From: Eumeta japonica
Lineage: Eukaryota > Arthropoda > Insecta > Lepidoptera > Psychidae
Direction: 5' to 3'
DNA: 64,000 bases
Assembly (NCBI GenBank): GCA_005406025.1
Contig: BGZK01001284.1
Location: 1-64,000 of the forward strand
A model generated the notes under the pieces. It had not been told where the DNA came from. It saw nothing but the letters and a program-made list of their open reading frames with translations, and searched no databases. Shown here in pieces: positions 45,135-56,947 of this stretch. Every line of letters starts with the position of its first letter. Positions within the stretch are counted from its first letter, which is position 1. The position numbers and the translations under genes are program-made.

Positions 45135-45264
45135 TAAGAAAGATCTACACATTTTTAAAGAAAGTGAAGAAATCTAATTTTATTTCGAACAAGCTGCAAT
45201 CCCGAAACATAGTGTACCATTTTAACCTTTTTGTTTTGAAAATGAAAACATGCTGCGATCCAGA

Positions 45265-45570
45265 AAAAAAAATGCGCACGCGTTGCGACCGCCACCCGTG
45301 GTCTGAAAAGGGATATATCCGCCGAACACGGCTAAATACTTCAACGGGTAATTGATATGTAAATCTGTCTGTAACGCGTGCTCCCGACCCTCGCCGGGCG
45401 CGTCCTGTCAAAACACGCGCGTGCGCAGCAGCCGTCACAATTAATAAAATATTGAATTAGGACGGCGCCAAAGTCAGCGTAACAGACGCGGGTCAAAGGG
45501 GCATTTCTTTCCGGGCGAGTTCGAACGTCGAAATTTAACTGAATGCGAAATTAGGTGTTTTTGTACCGTA
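45265..45570. promoter_or_regulatory. CpG-rich non-coding island
   Basis: GC/CpG-rich with GGGTAATTGATATG and CACAATTAATAAAATATTG words inside. Frames on both strands (97 and 63 codons) are composition-driven. Candidate regulatory element. Confidence 0.33.
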
Positions 45571-45574
45571 TGTG

Positions 45575-46430
45575 CGTTTTGTCGAGCGTGACGTTTCCCT
45601 TTTCTTCTATGCCAATAGCGATACCGATCCCGTATCGCATTAAATATGAACGAGCGTTATGTGTATATTTACATACAGAAACTATTATTTTCTGTCTCGG
45701 GACCGAGTTGGCCGAACTAGTATTTGCGAACTAGTATTCACGAATAAAGGTATATACGTCAATTAGTTATGAACATTTTTGGAGTTCCTAGATATCAGAG
45801 CACCGCTTGTGTGTCAATGGAATTTCTGTACATCTTGTTCCCAAGTATTACCCTTTTGACTTGATGCAAACTTCCATATATTTTCTTTTCCTGCACGGCG
45901 GTTGCAAATAATGCCATTTATTAACTTTCAAATTGCAGTTTCTTACATTTAACGTTATGATACGCTAATTGCTATAAACTATCAATTGTAATAAACATCT
46001 CCTTTCATAAGAGTCGTGGTTTATCGCGATCACCCACATTTATGCTTGTGTGACCTAGTTATCTTATGTTGCGTGGGTGAAGTCGAGATCCGGTAGAACT
46101 ATTTTCAATCGATCTATATTTTTCAGGTATGTTTATATAATATCTTCTTGAAATTTTTAATTTTAATTTCAATTAAATAATATATTTGTAAAATACAATA
46201 GAAGATGCTAATAATTTTGAAAAATATTTACCAAATAATTCCTTATATATTGAAAAATTTACGTTTGATAACCTTCCGCTGACGTAAAGCGTTTGTTTTT
46301 GTTTGTCGGCGACCTTATTTTCAGTTATGACGATAATGACCTTTAGTTAAAATTAAAATAGAATTTTATTAAATTAATGAGAAACAATTTATACTGTATC
46401 AGAACGAAATCTAGAACTTCCATCTATGAT
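45575..46430. other. AT-rich stretch, nothing recognised
   Basis: No feature seen. Confidence 0.5.
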
Positions 46431-46434
46431 ATTT

Positions 46435-46870
46435 ATTGATCTGCTTTTAAGTTTCTCGAGTCAAAAAATTTAATCGATTGAAAGGTTTGAGCTTTTTGAA
46501 TTCAAAATTTGATAAATTGTTCACTCAGCATGCCGACTTCTTGTAACTTTTGAGATCCAAGCGTTCCAAAATATACCTAGCAGTTAATTATTTTGAACTG
46601 CTAAGTATATTTTGGCACGCTTTAATTATTTAGCTCTTCGCGCTCAAAAGATTGATTTTAGTAATTTTTCGAGTTCTCTGAACGTAAAAATATAAATTGT
46701 ATAAAATTTGAGCTCTTCAAGTATAAAAATCTAGATTTATTGTGAAAAATCTATTTTTTTTTTAGTTACGATATCTTTCGAACGCGCATTTCGATTTTGA
46801 TCCAATTTACGGCATTCGACGTAGTTTTGTTAAGCAAAACGAGACGGTCAAATAGCAAACATTAATCTAC
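46435..46870. repeat. Dispersed repeat rich in GAGCTC/TTCGAGTC words
   Basis: TTTGAGCTTTTTGAATTC, TTTGAGCTCTTCAAG and similar short words recur and resemble segments at 32.05-32.18 and 49.6-49.8 kb. The end (GATATCTTTCGAACGCG, ATTTTGATCCAATTTACGG) resembles the repeat at 31.7 kb. Confidence 0.45.
46561..46620. repeat. Hairpin, 25-bp arms, two mismatches
   Basis: 46561-46585 and 46596-46620 are reverse complements at 23 of 25 positions, with a 10-nt spacer. It lies within the repeat above. Confidence 0.93.
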
Positions 46871-46874
46871 CAAG

Positions 46875-47785
46875 TCAATATTAAAAAAAAACATCCGTTT
46901 TAATTTTTTCCTCAATGATATCTCTTGTACGATCATATATTTGAATGTAAAAGCTCGGGGCGCTCTTGCTCAAAAATACACAAGTAAAGTTTTCTAAACG
47001 CTTTACGTTTTACTATCAAATATTACCCATAACCTAACTACAAACATGACTTTCATTTCGCTTCTTTTAGGTAGATAGTTCAATAATTAATTTTTGCTTT
47101 TTACCTCCTTTTTTGATAAAATCATTTTTTATTTTCTTTTTTTTAGTTTCTTTCAAAGTATTAATTTATAGACCTTCCCATTCGCGGGTACAACAAATCA
47201 CCAAAGTTTCATAGTAATCGTATGAATAGTTCAGACACGCAAAAAAGAGGAACAAAATACCAAAACATGTGAAGAAAACCCTTCGTCACTTTAATAACAA
47301 CCATTTATACCAAATTTTATTGTCGGATTCTGCTCCACGAAAAAGTGCCATACAAAATTTAATCCACTATAGCCCTCTTAAAAAGTAAAGTTACAAAAGA
47401 AATTTATTACTAGTATTTTTACATCATACCAACTATCATATGATAATATTTTATAATTTTACTAGTTTTTTAAATAAATCATGTATCAGTCAGTAATATT
47501 TCGCTTATATATATATATATATATAAATTAGTAAAACAACAGTTGTTCTGTAAAGTTAAAATATTTATTGTAAGCAATGTATGAAGAGTAGTAGAATATG
47601 ACAAACCTCTTTTAAGATTTTGTTTTTCTGTTTGTCTATATGAACCAAACAATCTTGCAGATTAGTGGACAGATTCTCATGGAACATTTAAAGGGTAATT
47701 TTAATGAGTTTGATGAAATACCTAGTATTTAGGAAAGTATTTAGGAAATATTCTGCTATAAACGGTACTCGGAGTAAGATAACTT
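46875..47785. other. AT-rich stretch with a short TA run
   Basis: A (TA)n run at about 47515-47525. Nothing else recognised. Confidence 0.5.
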
Positions 47786-47794
47786 CACCAACTA

Positions 47795-47990
47795 TCTTAT
47801 AGAAGTTTTTGACTCAGTTGACTAACCTGACATGCTGCCAGATAAAATTAGTTTGAAAAACTGTATAACGGAAGATGACTCAAAGTTACTTAACTACATA
47901 GTACAGTAGAAGCGGACTTTTCGTGAAAACTACAGCAGACAAGTAACTTTTGTACCCCTAATTTTGCTCAATCCTACTCCAATTACATAT
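47795..47990 (+). pseudogene. Possible LINE reverse-transcriptase scrap
   Basis: A plus frame reads EVFDSVD, stop, PDMLPDKISLKNCITEDD and, after another stop, YSRQVTFV. This is reminiscent of the AFDSVDH--LL-KL--YGI and R-Q-V blocks of non-LTR reverse transcriptases. The match is weak and isolated, and chance is possible. Confidence 0.25.
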
Positions 47991-47999
47991 TTAAAAATA

Positions 48000-48940
48000 C
48001 TGAATTTAAAACTTAATGTATAACACTTGAAATATGTCATTGTATTATAAATTTACCAGTCGATTAGAAGGCAATTTACCCTCAAGAATAACGCGCAAAA
48101 AACTTAAGACTAGTTCTTTTCAAATTGAATTATACCTAATTACAATAAAATATGAAATTATCACAGAAAATAACAACCCCTTAACAATTCGATTGGATAT
48201 CTTCATGGGTATTTGTCATTTAAGCGATTAGTACCCTTTTTTATTTACCTATTTTTTAAATAATAGTCATAAAATTATTTAAGGATAAGTTTTGAATATC
48301 TAGAGACCTCACGAAGAACTGGCATAGTACAACACTCGCTATCTGCCGTCGCCTGCTGGTTCAACGCTAACCCTTCCTTCTTCTCCCCCATGTTTCTACG
48401 CCATTTTACGCCATTGCGACACTTTTATGGCTAACTTCACAACGGCAGAGTTTCGTGTGTTGTATTGTAATCGTTATTCTGTGCGTCAATCGTTAATCTA
48501 CGACGATCATTTTTTGGAGTGAAACTTCTTAGGGGACGGTTCGATAATCGATATTTGGACACATATAGAATCGACAGTGAAATTTCAAGGATGCATCACG
48601 TTTAGGCGCATTTCGTTACATGAGAGAGATGAAAGATATACATTCCGAAGCCACGGGAGCAAAAGAGAGTAACGCTTAACCAACAATACAAAGCGGTAGA
48701 ATAAGACAGTGTCGCGAATACGCTCGTTGTAGTTGTACACATCAGACACTATATAAGAAACACTAAGGTACCATACCTTGTATAATTAATATTCCTCAAT
48801 GTATTCTGTGATTATTATCGTTTTGTATATTTGTAAAACATATGTATCTTTCTTTTTTGTTTATAAAAGTAATCGTTGAATTATATCGATGAGAATGAGG
48901 AGGAGAATTATGTCAGTATATTTGTAATAAAATTAACCAT
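48000..48940. other. Unassigned DNA
   Basis: A GC-richer patch at 48330-48490 has no recognised family. No gene seen. Confidence 0.45.
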
Positions 48941-48949
48941 TTTCGAAAA

Positions 48950-49091
48950 TCGGGAAGTTATTGGTTTTACCCCAGTTTTCGAAAATCGTGTTTTCATCAG
49001 ATCGTGAAGTTTTGAGGTCCTAGAAAACTTCCCTGATGATTTTACAATGGTGTCTGAATGTCGCTTTCTCTCTCTCTCTCTCTCTTTGTGC

Positions 49092-49123
<32 letters not shown>

Positions 49124-49570
49124 GTGTTGTGTGTTATAACTTTCAAATGGCTTGACCGATTGGAATCAAACTTTGACATTCCAAATATTTTCACTGAACT
49201 TAGATTTACTGAAAATTTTAACCCATTCGAATCGATAGATTCCAAAAAATTAAAAAAAAAAACTACAAAAAAATTTTAGTGTTTTTTTTTTGAATAACTT
49301 AAACGGCTTTACCGATAAAAGTAATCAGCTCTTAACATTAAAAAGCCACGTTGATCGCGGACAAGGTGGTTAAAATCGGTTGATTCGTTTGCAAGATATC
49401 GTGCACAAAAATTATCGCAAAAAGTGATATTTTCAAAATACTCCTAAATTTTGTACCTAATTAAATTCATGCTCTGAATTATTTTATAGAACTTAAAACC
49501 TAGTTCAATCAAAATCGCTTAATTTGTTCAAGAGATATCAAAAACAAAAAATAAAAAAAAATAAATTAAA
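48950..49570 (+). repeat. Dispersed repeat with internal CT/GT microsatellite, copy 4
   Basis: The same order as at 31.7 and 37.3 kb: TTTTCATCAGATCGTGAAGT, GGTGTCTGAATGTCGC, a (CT)n run (49067-49085), a (GT)n run (49088-49128), then TATAACTTTCAAATGGCTTG, GACCGATTGGAATCAAAC, and later a GATATCGTGCAC word. Non-coding. Confidence 0.65.
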
Positions 49571-49574
49571 AAAA

Positions 49575-50040
49575 AAATTAAATTCTGTATCGAATAAAAT
49601 TCGCATTTACAAATTATTTTAAGGGCAATGGAGATTTTTGAATTCTAAGTGTTCAAAACCTACTATAACTGTGTTTTGAGCTAGGAGAGCTCAATAAAGT
49701 ACTATCATTTACTGATCTCAATATGTTTGAACACTTTGGGCTTGAAAATAGCACGAAGTTTCATGAGAGGCCTGAAAGGTCAGCCGTAGTTCGAATTTTT
49801 AAGCTTACATATTAGGGAAATTTCAAAAACTTTTAGACACGTATGTTTTGATAATCGAGGAGCACAAAAAAAATCGACAAATATCACAGCGGGAAGTTTT
49901 AGGCATGGCCTTCAGGGTCAGCCGTTTTTCAAATTTCTTTTCTTCGAAAATGACGTTTTTAAAATTAATAGAATTCACTTCTTCATCACGTGTACCGTGT
50001 TGCTTGCGCAATTTTTTTTTAAATGTCTATTTTTTTAATA
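49575..50040. other. AT-rich DNA with fragments of the GAGCTC-word repeat
   Basis: TTTTGAGCTAGGAGAGCTC at about 49674 and two copies of a GG(C/T)C-TGA/TTCA-GGTCAGCCGT word (49770-49790 and 49900-49925). Confidence 0.4.
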
Positions 50041-50061
50041 CTAATTTTTCGTTTTATTTCG

Positions 50062-50292
50062 AACGAATAGTTTTCGGTGAACTTTTGTTATGCCATTACC
50101 ATAAACAAAGCTCAAGGCAAGACGTTGCGTGTTACGGATATAGATCTTAGCGTCAGCTGTTCTTCTCAAAGTACCGTTGCTAAGTTTACGTAGGGCTGTA
50201 GCATTTAGCGAAGCGAATGAGCTATTCATTCTCATTCCTAATCATTTTACAAGACGCATTGTATACGAAGAAGGTTTACACATAAAAATAAA
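50062..50292 (+). pseudogene. Helitron RepHel helicase relic (C-terminus)
   Basis: The first frame reads FCYAITINKAQGKTL and DIDLSVSCSSQ, the conserved late motif of the Pif1-like helicase domain in Helitron RepHel proteins (family wording: AMTINKAQGQTL). A stop follows at about 50190. A second frame, one base off, then reads LRRAVAFSEANELFILIP, NHFTRR and IVYEEGL, matching the family's VALSRV...LFIL and NIVY-E-L ending. The Rep domain and the earlier helicase motifs were not found upstream, so this is a broken fragment. A host Pif1 helicase is less likely because of the NIVYxEVL-like end and the transposon-rich setting. Confidence 0.8.
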
Positions 50293-50389
50293 TTTTCACA
50301 TAAATTTCATTCTAATAATAAATATTTCGACGATTAATAATGTTGTTTTATTTCATGGAAGTTTTACATTATATTCACATGTTACATCG

Positions 50390-50391
50390 TG

Positions 50392-50423
<32 letters not shown>

Positions 50424-50628
50424 ATAATAATCACGATGTATATTTGTGTAATATATAAATGTGTGTGTGTATATATATTGTTTAGATTGCCGATTTTCAA
50501 TATATAAGTAATAATCAAATGTAGACCTTCATTAATCTCTACTCAGAAGTGTCTAATCATCACACTTGACGATCTTATAATAAATATGAAAATTCATTGT
50601 ACAGAAATACTTCTGACACACACTCACT

Positions 50629-50666
<38 letters not shown>
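50390..50666. repeat. Cluster of TA/TG/CA microsatellites
   Basis: (TA)n(TG)n at 50390-50425, TG/TA at about 50458-50480, and CA-rich followed by (TA)n at 50616-50666. Confidence 0.95.
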
Positions 50667-50668
<2 letters not shown>

Positions 50669-50739
50669 AAGTTATCCCAAAGATCATTCGAAGAAATACG
50701 ACATCGACACCTACAGTGTGTTATTTAATCGAAAAGGTC

Positions 50740-50975
50740 GCCGCTGACGCGTCGGAGTCACATTAAAAGCGGCGCGCGCGCTTCGCACGCGTTCGATCAC
50801 GGGCCCTCTTGACCTTTCCGCCCGTTTTTAACACCACTCGAGCAAACGACATCGGGCCCTTCGTCAACACGACGCGGTGTTCTCGGGGTTCCGCACCAAC
50901 GTCGAAGCCTCATCACAATTTTCATGTCACGCGTTCGCACCGACATAAATATGACGCTCCATGTAAGTCGATGTG
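50740..50975. promoter_or_regulatory. CpG-rich non-coding island
   Basis: Strongly CpG-rich (GCGGCGCGCGCG at about 50770), no domain in any frame, and a CATAAATATGACG word at its right end. Candidate regulatory element. Confidence 0.33.
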
Positions 50976-50979
50976 TTTG

Positions 50980-51295
50980 AGTCCTTTTTTTGTTTGTCTC
51001 GCATTAATTTATACACGGCACGCGCTATTAACGTGCAAATGTATCCTTCAGATGTTTAGATGGGAAAAGTAAGTGGTGATGTTTTTTTTATGTGTCCGTC
51101 TGTAAGATATATATGAGCGAATAATTGTTGAATTAATTACGAGATAATATAAGTAATCAGAAGAGGGTCATTATTGGAACAGGAAGAAAAAACAACATAT
51201 AACTCAATCGGAATTGTTGCCTTGAATGGGAATGCATACAAAAAAAATTGGAAATTTGTCGTCATCGTTATCAGCCATCGAACGTTCACTGTTGT
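50980..51295. other. Unassigned DNA
   Basis: Nothing recognised. Confidence 0.45.
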
Positions 51296-51299
51296 ATCA

Positions 51300-51525
51300 A
51301 AGCCTCTTCCATACATTTCTAGGCGTACAGTACCGGTCGGATGTAGGCAACGGTGGTCTGCGAACTTAACCAGGTCTCCTATGTATAGAATAGAGTAACT
51401 TCTAGTCTACTTAGCAGGAGGTCGACAAAGGCTGAGACTTCGAGTTCATGATCGCCGCTCAAGAACCTCTTCCCCAGCGGGCATCGGTTCTACGAGCGCT
51501 GTGGGCTGCCCACTGTCGAATCAAC
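51300..51525 (+). repeat. Dispersed repeat fragment (GGTTCTACGAGCG family), copy 2
   Basis: GGTTCTACGAGCGCTGTGGG at 51486-51505 matches the minus-strand copy at 5.05 kb. GC-richer than its flanks, with no recognised protein. Confidence 0.5.
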
Positions 51526-51529
51526 TTAA

Positions 51530-52470
51530 TCATTCTTTAAGATATGTTGGTAATTTTACTTTTCTGCAGATACTCGTTCCGAATTTCATTACGTATGGAA
51601 ATTTCGGGCTATATGTCTTTCGAACTGGCAATACGCTCTATCCAAAGACTTTCGTCTTTGGATACTGCAATATATTGGATTTGAAGATACCTCGTCATTT
51701 CAAAAATGCTGGCCAGCCAAGATGAATTCTTGGTGTAAACACTTTGTCAAAATTGGATGAACTTAATCGACAGTTAATCTGAAATACAGACATAATCGTC
51801 AACGATTTTCATTGAAGAGTTTTCAATTATTTCTGAAGTGGACACAAAATGGACTGTGAACATAATTCTCATTTTAGCAAAATTATTGTGTAGACCCCAC
51901 TTTTTGAGAAACTACCTTACAGGATCTTAGTTTGGTGGCTAGTAGATTCAACGGTTCCATCAATATAACCATATTCAAGAGATCGAAGGTGAGTATTGAG
52001 TGGAGGTGAGTAATCACTATTGATATTGATCCAGTTTAAGAACTGTTGTCATTTTCATCGGTCAACTCGTCAATGGCCAGGATCTAATCGGGTAAAATTT
52101 TCTACTACTTCTTCTCTACCTGGTTCAAAGGCAATACTTTTTACTAATATGCCACCAACGGTACTATAATGTCCCGAATCTGTAAGTAATTTTATAATTT
52201 TCTCGAATAAACAAACACAACTTCCGTGCTCAAACAGACAATACACTCAGTCGTATGCAATATTTATTCGGACATCATATCAGTTGCCATTTTGTTAATT
52301 TATTCTCCTAGTTTCATGTGGATCTAAATTTTTAGGCTTCATATTTGTCTCTTCGCTAGCATTTGTTCATACATCTTTTTATTTTGTCGAATTAGTCAAC
52401 ATGGTTTTTGAAAGCTGTATAGCTGTTGGCAGTGTGTGAGAAAATTGAAACGCTCAAAATTAATAATAAG
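51530..52470. other. Unassigned DNA
   Basis: TCCAAAGACTTTCGTCTTTGG near 51641-51661 is a small inverted repeat. No gene seen. Confidence 0.45.
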
Positions 52471-52474
52471 GAAG

Positions 52475-52680
52475 AAGCAGAAAGACGAGAGTTTACATCT
52501 ATACAATATATTTTTTTTACGCGGAACCGAAGTGAAATGAAGGAATTTTGCCTGCGGCGGCCGCTATCTAAGGCACGTGACTGGCAAGTGAGGGCGCGTG
52601 TCTCTTGTAAATTGAGCACCTGCTACCTGCTCTTCGTTTGTCTCATCGCCCTTTCCTTGCATTTTTTTTACTAAATCATT
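52475..52680. other. GC-richer block with an E-box
   Basis: GGCACGTGACTGG (about 52572-52584) contains CACGTG. Overlapping frames of 75 and 82 codons on opposite strands show no domain. Confidence 0.25.
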
Positions 52681-52928
52681 CGTTTTGTAATATGTAGAAT
52701 AGAGTAATCTTTATGAGATCGACGAGGTAAAACTATGTTACAAAATTCAGTGTATCTCAACAAAATTTCTGAAAATTTGTGTTTACCATTTAGGAAAAAA
52801 TATGCGTTGTAAGTCACCAGTATCTCTCATCGCGGAATGTATGCTATGCCTTAGCATTAGGGTGATGAACAAAAGTACAAAACAAAATTAGAATGCACAC
52901 TAATTTACAATTATTATGTGAGGGTCTC

Positions 52929-52930
52929 TG

Positions 52931-52964
<34 letters not shown>
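52929..52964. repeat. (TG)n microsatellite
   Basis: Nearly uninterrupted TG for 36 bases. Confidence 0.96.
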
Positions 52965-52968
<4 letters not shown>

Positions 52969-52969
52969 C

Positions 52970-53365
52970 GCAAATACATATTGTTAGTATACGTAACAAA
53001 TATCTACCAAATATCTTAACCTAAATTGACAATAGAAAACCAGAATGATTTTATATTATTTTAAAAAGCCAAAACAACTCCCACAATCTGTAGAAATAAG
53101 TTGCGACTTATTTAAAGCATTTAACTATGGAGATCATCAGCCGTTATCATTTAAGCTAATATTAATTATTATAATAAAATATAAACAAATTCTAACTTAA
53201 TCAGTACATTCAACACTTACTGTTGACATCGCATGTCTACACTGTAGAGTGTGCCACTTATGAGTGGCACAACAAGGACGTTCTCTGACTTTCTTTAAGC
53301 ACATTAAGAAGATTCTATTGAGATCCGCGTTAGATATTTCTTAAGCATGACGTCTGAATTTCTAG
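52970..53365. other. AT-rich stretch, nothing recognised
   Basis: A short inverted repeat GTGCCACT/TGAGTGGCAC lies at about 53250-53270. Confidence 0.5.
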
Positions 53366-53369
53366 AAGG

Positions 53370-53445
53370 TCATTATTTTCGCAGATTTGGGTTTAAATGG
53401 TATTTTCGTTTTAATAATCCCACCGCTGAGCCATACACACTCGAA
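53370..53445 (-). mobile_element. Probable tRNA-derived SINE head
   Basis: On the minus strand GTATGGCTCAGCGGTGGGA resembles box A, and CATTTAAACCCAAATC a degenerate box B. Confidence 0.35.
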
Positions 53446-53499
53446 ATATTTTTAACTCCGAATGAAGAGCTCGGATCTTGAACACTGAACGTCGGCCCA

Positions 53500-53695
53500 T
53501 GTTGGCCAGGAGCTACTAATGACCATCATCACGAACGTGTTCACAACGTCATCTCTCTGAGGCACGAAGCGGGTAGCTGAATTTGACTCAACATAAAATT
53601 ACTTGGTCAATCGCGTGGTCAGCATCGAACACAGTACCCTTATGGTTCCGAAGCGACACTTTTAGCCGTTAAGCCGCTATCACCCGTGTGAACTC
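53500..53695 (-). mobile_element. Probable tRNA-derived SINE
   Basis: On the minus strand CACGGGTGATAGCGGCTTAA (box-A-like) is followed about 50 nt later by TGTGTTCGATGCTG (box-B-like), then a GC-rich body. Confidence 0.45.
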
Positions 53696-53739
53696 TATTG
53701 AAATTGATTTTCCCTATCGGATGTCTTCATCTAATTCCC

Positions 53740-54025
53740 TTTAGGCTTCCCGCGGTGTCATCGATAACGACTCCCTTCGCCAGCCTATTAGTGTCAAACC
53801 GAAGCGTTTGTAACACGCGTGGGGTCGCACCGGGCCCTCCGGATCGCGAGCACAAAGGGGGTCGGAATTTTTAATATCGGCCGGCCGAAGCCGACGATGG
53901 GACTTTTGTGCGTGCTACAAAATATTAGTTATGTAACCGCGAGGCCCTATATTACAGTGGGGCTCGCCGGCAGCATGGCCACTGTAAGATTAAGAAATTG
54001 TTATAAAAACCCGAGATAGCGTGAA
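53740..54025. promoter_or_regulatory. GC/CpG-rich non-coding island
   Basis: CpG-rich, with an ATCGGCCGGCCGAAG palindromic word at about 53876 and TATTAGTTATGTAACC. A 66-codon plus frame shows no domain. Candidate regulatory element. Confidence 0.33.
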
Positions 54026-54029
54026 ATTT

Positions 54030-54920
54030 GAAGGGAAGCTGATTCCGCGTGTTAAGTAGATCCGTTCAGGTTCTTGGTATCGTGAGGTGTAAGCAGAGGA
54101 CTGCTTATAGACTAAGGTCTTGGTGTTCCTAGGGCGTGCTACGTTTTGCTACTTTTGTTCCTATCTCAAGCGGATATGATATCGAGATATGTAATTACTC
54201 GTATCAAATTCGTAAATGTTTATAAGTAAAAACAGTTCAAGTACGATACGACAATGCGTTTACACGATTAATGTCGATTTCGGATACAAGAAGTATGTAA
54301 AAACTCGATGTGTAAGAAATGGATTTTATTGTATTTTCTTTATCAAAACTGATGCGGTATCACTGTACACCGAAACTAATTAATTTTAGAAGAATAGTTT
54401 ATTGTATACATATTCCATGAAAATGTTCCATCTAATTTCAGCCACGCTATACAATCTATCTTACACCTAAATTTCAGCATTAACATGGTTTGTCCGCTGT
54501 AGCATGAAAATTTGGAACAAATTTCCATCGGCAGGTCGACAAACAAACATGACACTAGAAGTTTCAAGAAGAAACGCAACATAATCGTGACAAAAAAAAG
54601 GACAACTTACTCCCTCTAAACTATAGAAAATTGTTTAATAAAAAATGTTAAGTTTCATTGAGCCACAATAAAAATACACGAACACAATTTCATAAGAACA
54701 TTTTACTGATTCATCGAATCCATACGTCGTACATTGACGCACTAGTCGACTGGGCACACTTATTAGAGTAGCAATGGAAGATGTGGTTTTAGAATCTCCA
54801 ACTTTCGCATGTTAAATCAGATATATCTGTAAAGATTTTAATAATAGATATTACGAGAACTCGCTTGTATTTCGTCTAGCTGTTTTGAACGGCTTATAGG
54901 GATAGGTTTCAAGCATACGA
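54030..54920. other. Unassigned DNA
   Basis: Nothing recognised. Confidence 0.45.
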
Positions 54921-54924
54921 AGCT

Positions 54925-55160
54925 TTCAGTGGAGGAAGTGTCCCATTTCAAAAAGTTCCAAAATAAATATTCGCCTAATAAAATAAATCAATGTAATAAA
55001 ATGAGTTCACGGCCACATCACTTTGTTCGCACCGGGAGGACTTCAAGCTTTATATTGTTCGAACACACAACGTCTAGGATACAAACTTGTGATGTTATGG
55101 GGAACCGACAACCGGCCTTCACTCCTAAAGGGCAGTTCAAAACACACTAACAACTGTTCC
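54925..55160 (+). other. GC-richer block, unrecognised frames
   Basis: Two overlapping plus frames (73 and 64 codons) run through 55000-55150. Neither matches a family I know. Possibly a transposon fragment. Confidence 0.2.
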
Positions 55161-55474
55161 TATGGTTACACCAAATTTCCTTTTTATTTTATCAAAAAAT
55201 TTACAATTGCTTTATAGAATTGAAAATGGTATGAGCTATTCTTATATGAGTCTTTCTTTTTGTCAAAGTAAAAAAAATTCTAACTGTAACTTTAGTAACT
55301 CATATCTTTTTCTTTTTCAAACAGAAGTAAAAGTTTTCGAACGGAAATGACATTCGCTTCATTACCAACCTAATATATATACACTTGTACGTATGTACCT
55401 GTTGGCAACACTTAGGATACACAACTGCTGTATAGTTAGACATTATTTACATGAACAACGTAGAACTGGCAAAT

Positions 55475-55527
55475 AAATGTAGGGTTATAATATTTAATAA
55501 TACCTTAAATATTATAACCCTACATTT
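55475..55527. repeat. Perfect hairpin, 23-bp arms, 7-nt loop
   Basis: Arms 55475-55497 and 55505-55527 are exact reverse complements (arm begins AAATGTAGGGTTATAATA). Confidence 0.97.
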
Positions 55528-55529
55528 TG

Positions 55530-56940
55530 TTGCGACTTAATCTTTGTGATTAAAGTGCTTATTTTAATTGACAATTTTCATGTGAAAAATTTACAAAAAG
55601 ACAAATGTAATAAAAAATACTTTTGTAACATTACAAAACAGGTGTTGTTGAAAATTGATATGACTGACTCGAAGGAAAATTTTTCCTATTCGTCGGAAAA
55701 TAAATGCAAAAATCAGCAAAGTAATCATGACCCGAGGCCTAAAAATAATAAGTCTTTATATACCAACATTAAAAATGTAATCAATAAAATTTATAAAATC
55801 ATCACACCAAAATTGAAGAATTTGTCAATGAAATTTATAATTTCATTATTAAAATCAATACTATACTATAATTAATAAATTATTTTTCCAAAATTCTTAT
55901 TATAGGTAAACAAAACACTATGGCAATTGATGCATCAAATAGTGGCATAGATCTTTCAATTATACATAAGTGCTTCGTCGTTAACTAGAATAACTAACTA
56001 CCATTGAGTTTTATATGCAATTCTATGTACATATATATATATATATAAGTATAATTTATATTTATAAAAATGTTTTAATAGATTCACGGGCTCTTACAAG
56101 TACGAAAAGGTCCAAATTGCATTATCAAAGAAAATGAATCATAAGACGACATATTTATTTAATGATTAATATTTTTAGTGATATTTATCATAAAAGCCAA
56201 AGAAATTTCACTTCAACCGCCCTTAAAGGTTACACGCACACATTTTTTTTTTTCTATACGGCATTACTTTTTTCAATAGACCGCTTAATTTGAGCCAAAA
56301 ATCTAAATCGTATAGGTGATGAAGGAGGTACGCTGTAAATACTAAAATAGTACATATTGTAATATTATATATATGATACAGCCAATAATCTCGAGCATTT
56401 TATTTACATATCGTATTTAACTCTAATTAATATTCTTTTCAATGTCCCAGGAATCGCCTCTTTTTCGATGAGACAGGTGAATCTCTCTTTTGAATTTTTT
56501 ATTCAAAAAGGAAAAGGAGCGACATCCGGCGCAGAATTACGCTGACGAGATGTCCAAAATTTAATCTGCATTGTCCTTAAATCGAAAAAGGCTGTGAAGA
56601 AGGAGACGATATAGCTATCAACTATGCACATCTTCGTTTCCTTAAGACATATGTGGCTAATAGAATAGGTGGTTTCACATGACAACGTGGTGAGCGTGTA
56701 TCCGTTATTTAGCTCTATATACTAAGAAAATATCGCTGTTATTTTTCTAAGTCGCTTGTCATTTTGTGCTGTAAATTCTTTAAAAGTTATCAAATTAAAA
56801 TATGTAGAAAAGAAATATTCACCTATGTCGTCGAAAAGGTTGCATTCCTGGCGTTAACGACAGAAAAGGTTAGAAGAGGAAAATATCAAATTTGAGAAAT
56901 AAATAAAAAATATAATAAAATATAATACGTATTTTTTTTA
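55530..56940. other. AT-rich stretch, nothing recognised
   Basis: The 109-codon frame at 55546-55875 is rich in K, N and I and looks AT-driven. A TA run lies at about 56032-56048. The block at 56450-56690 is GC-richer without a signature. Confidence 0.5.
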
Positions 56941-56947
56941 TCTATCA

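Noticed and set aside
49042..49279. Open frames through the CT/GT microsatellite
   Set aside because: They exist only because the dinucleotide repeat has no stops; the translation is a simple repeat.
52426..52447. TGGCAGTGTG seed as in miR-34
   Set aside because: Only the first ten bases agree and no precursor hairpin is visible.
55546..55875. 109-codon open frame
   Set aside because: Composition is almost only A/T-rich codons (K, N, I), with no motif; expected by chance in such AT-rich DNA.
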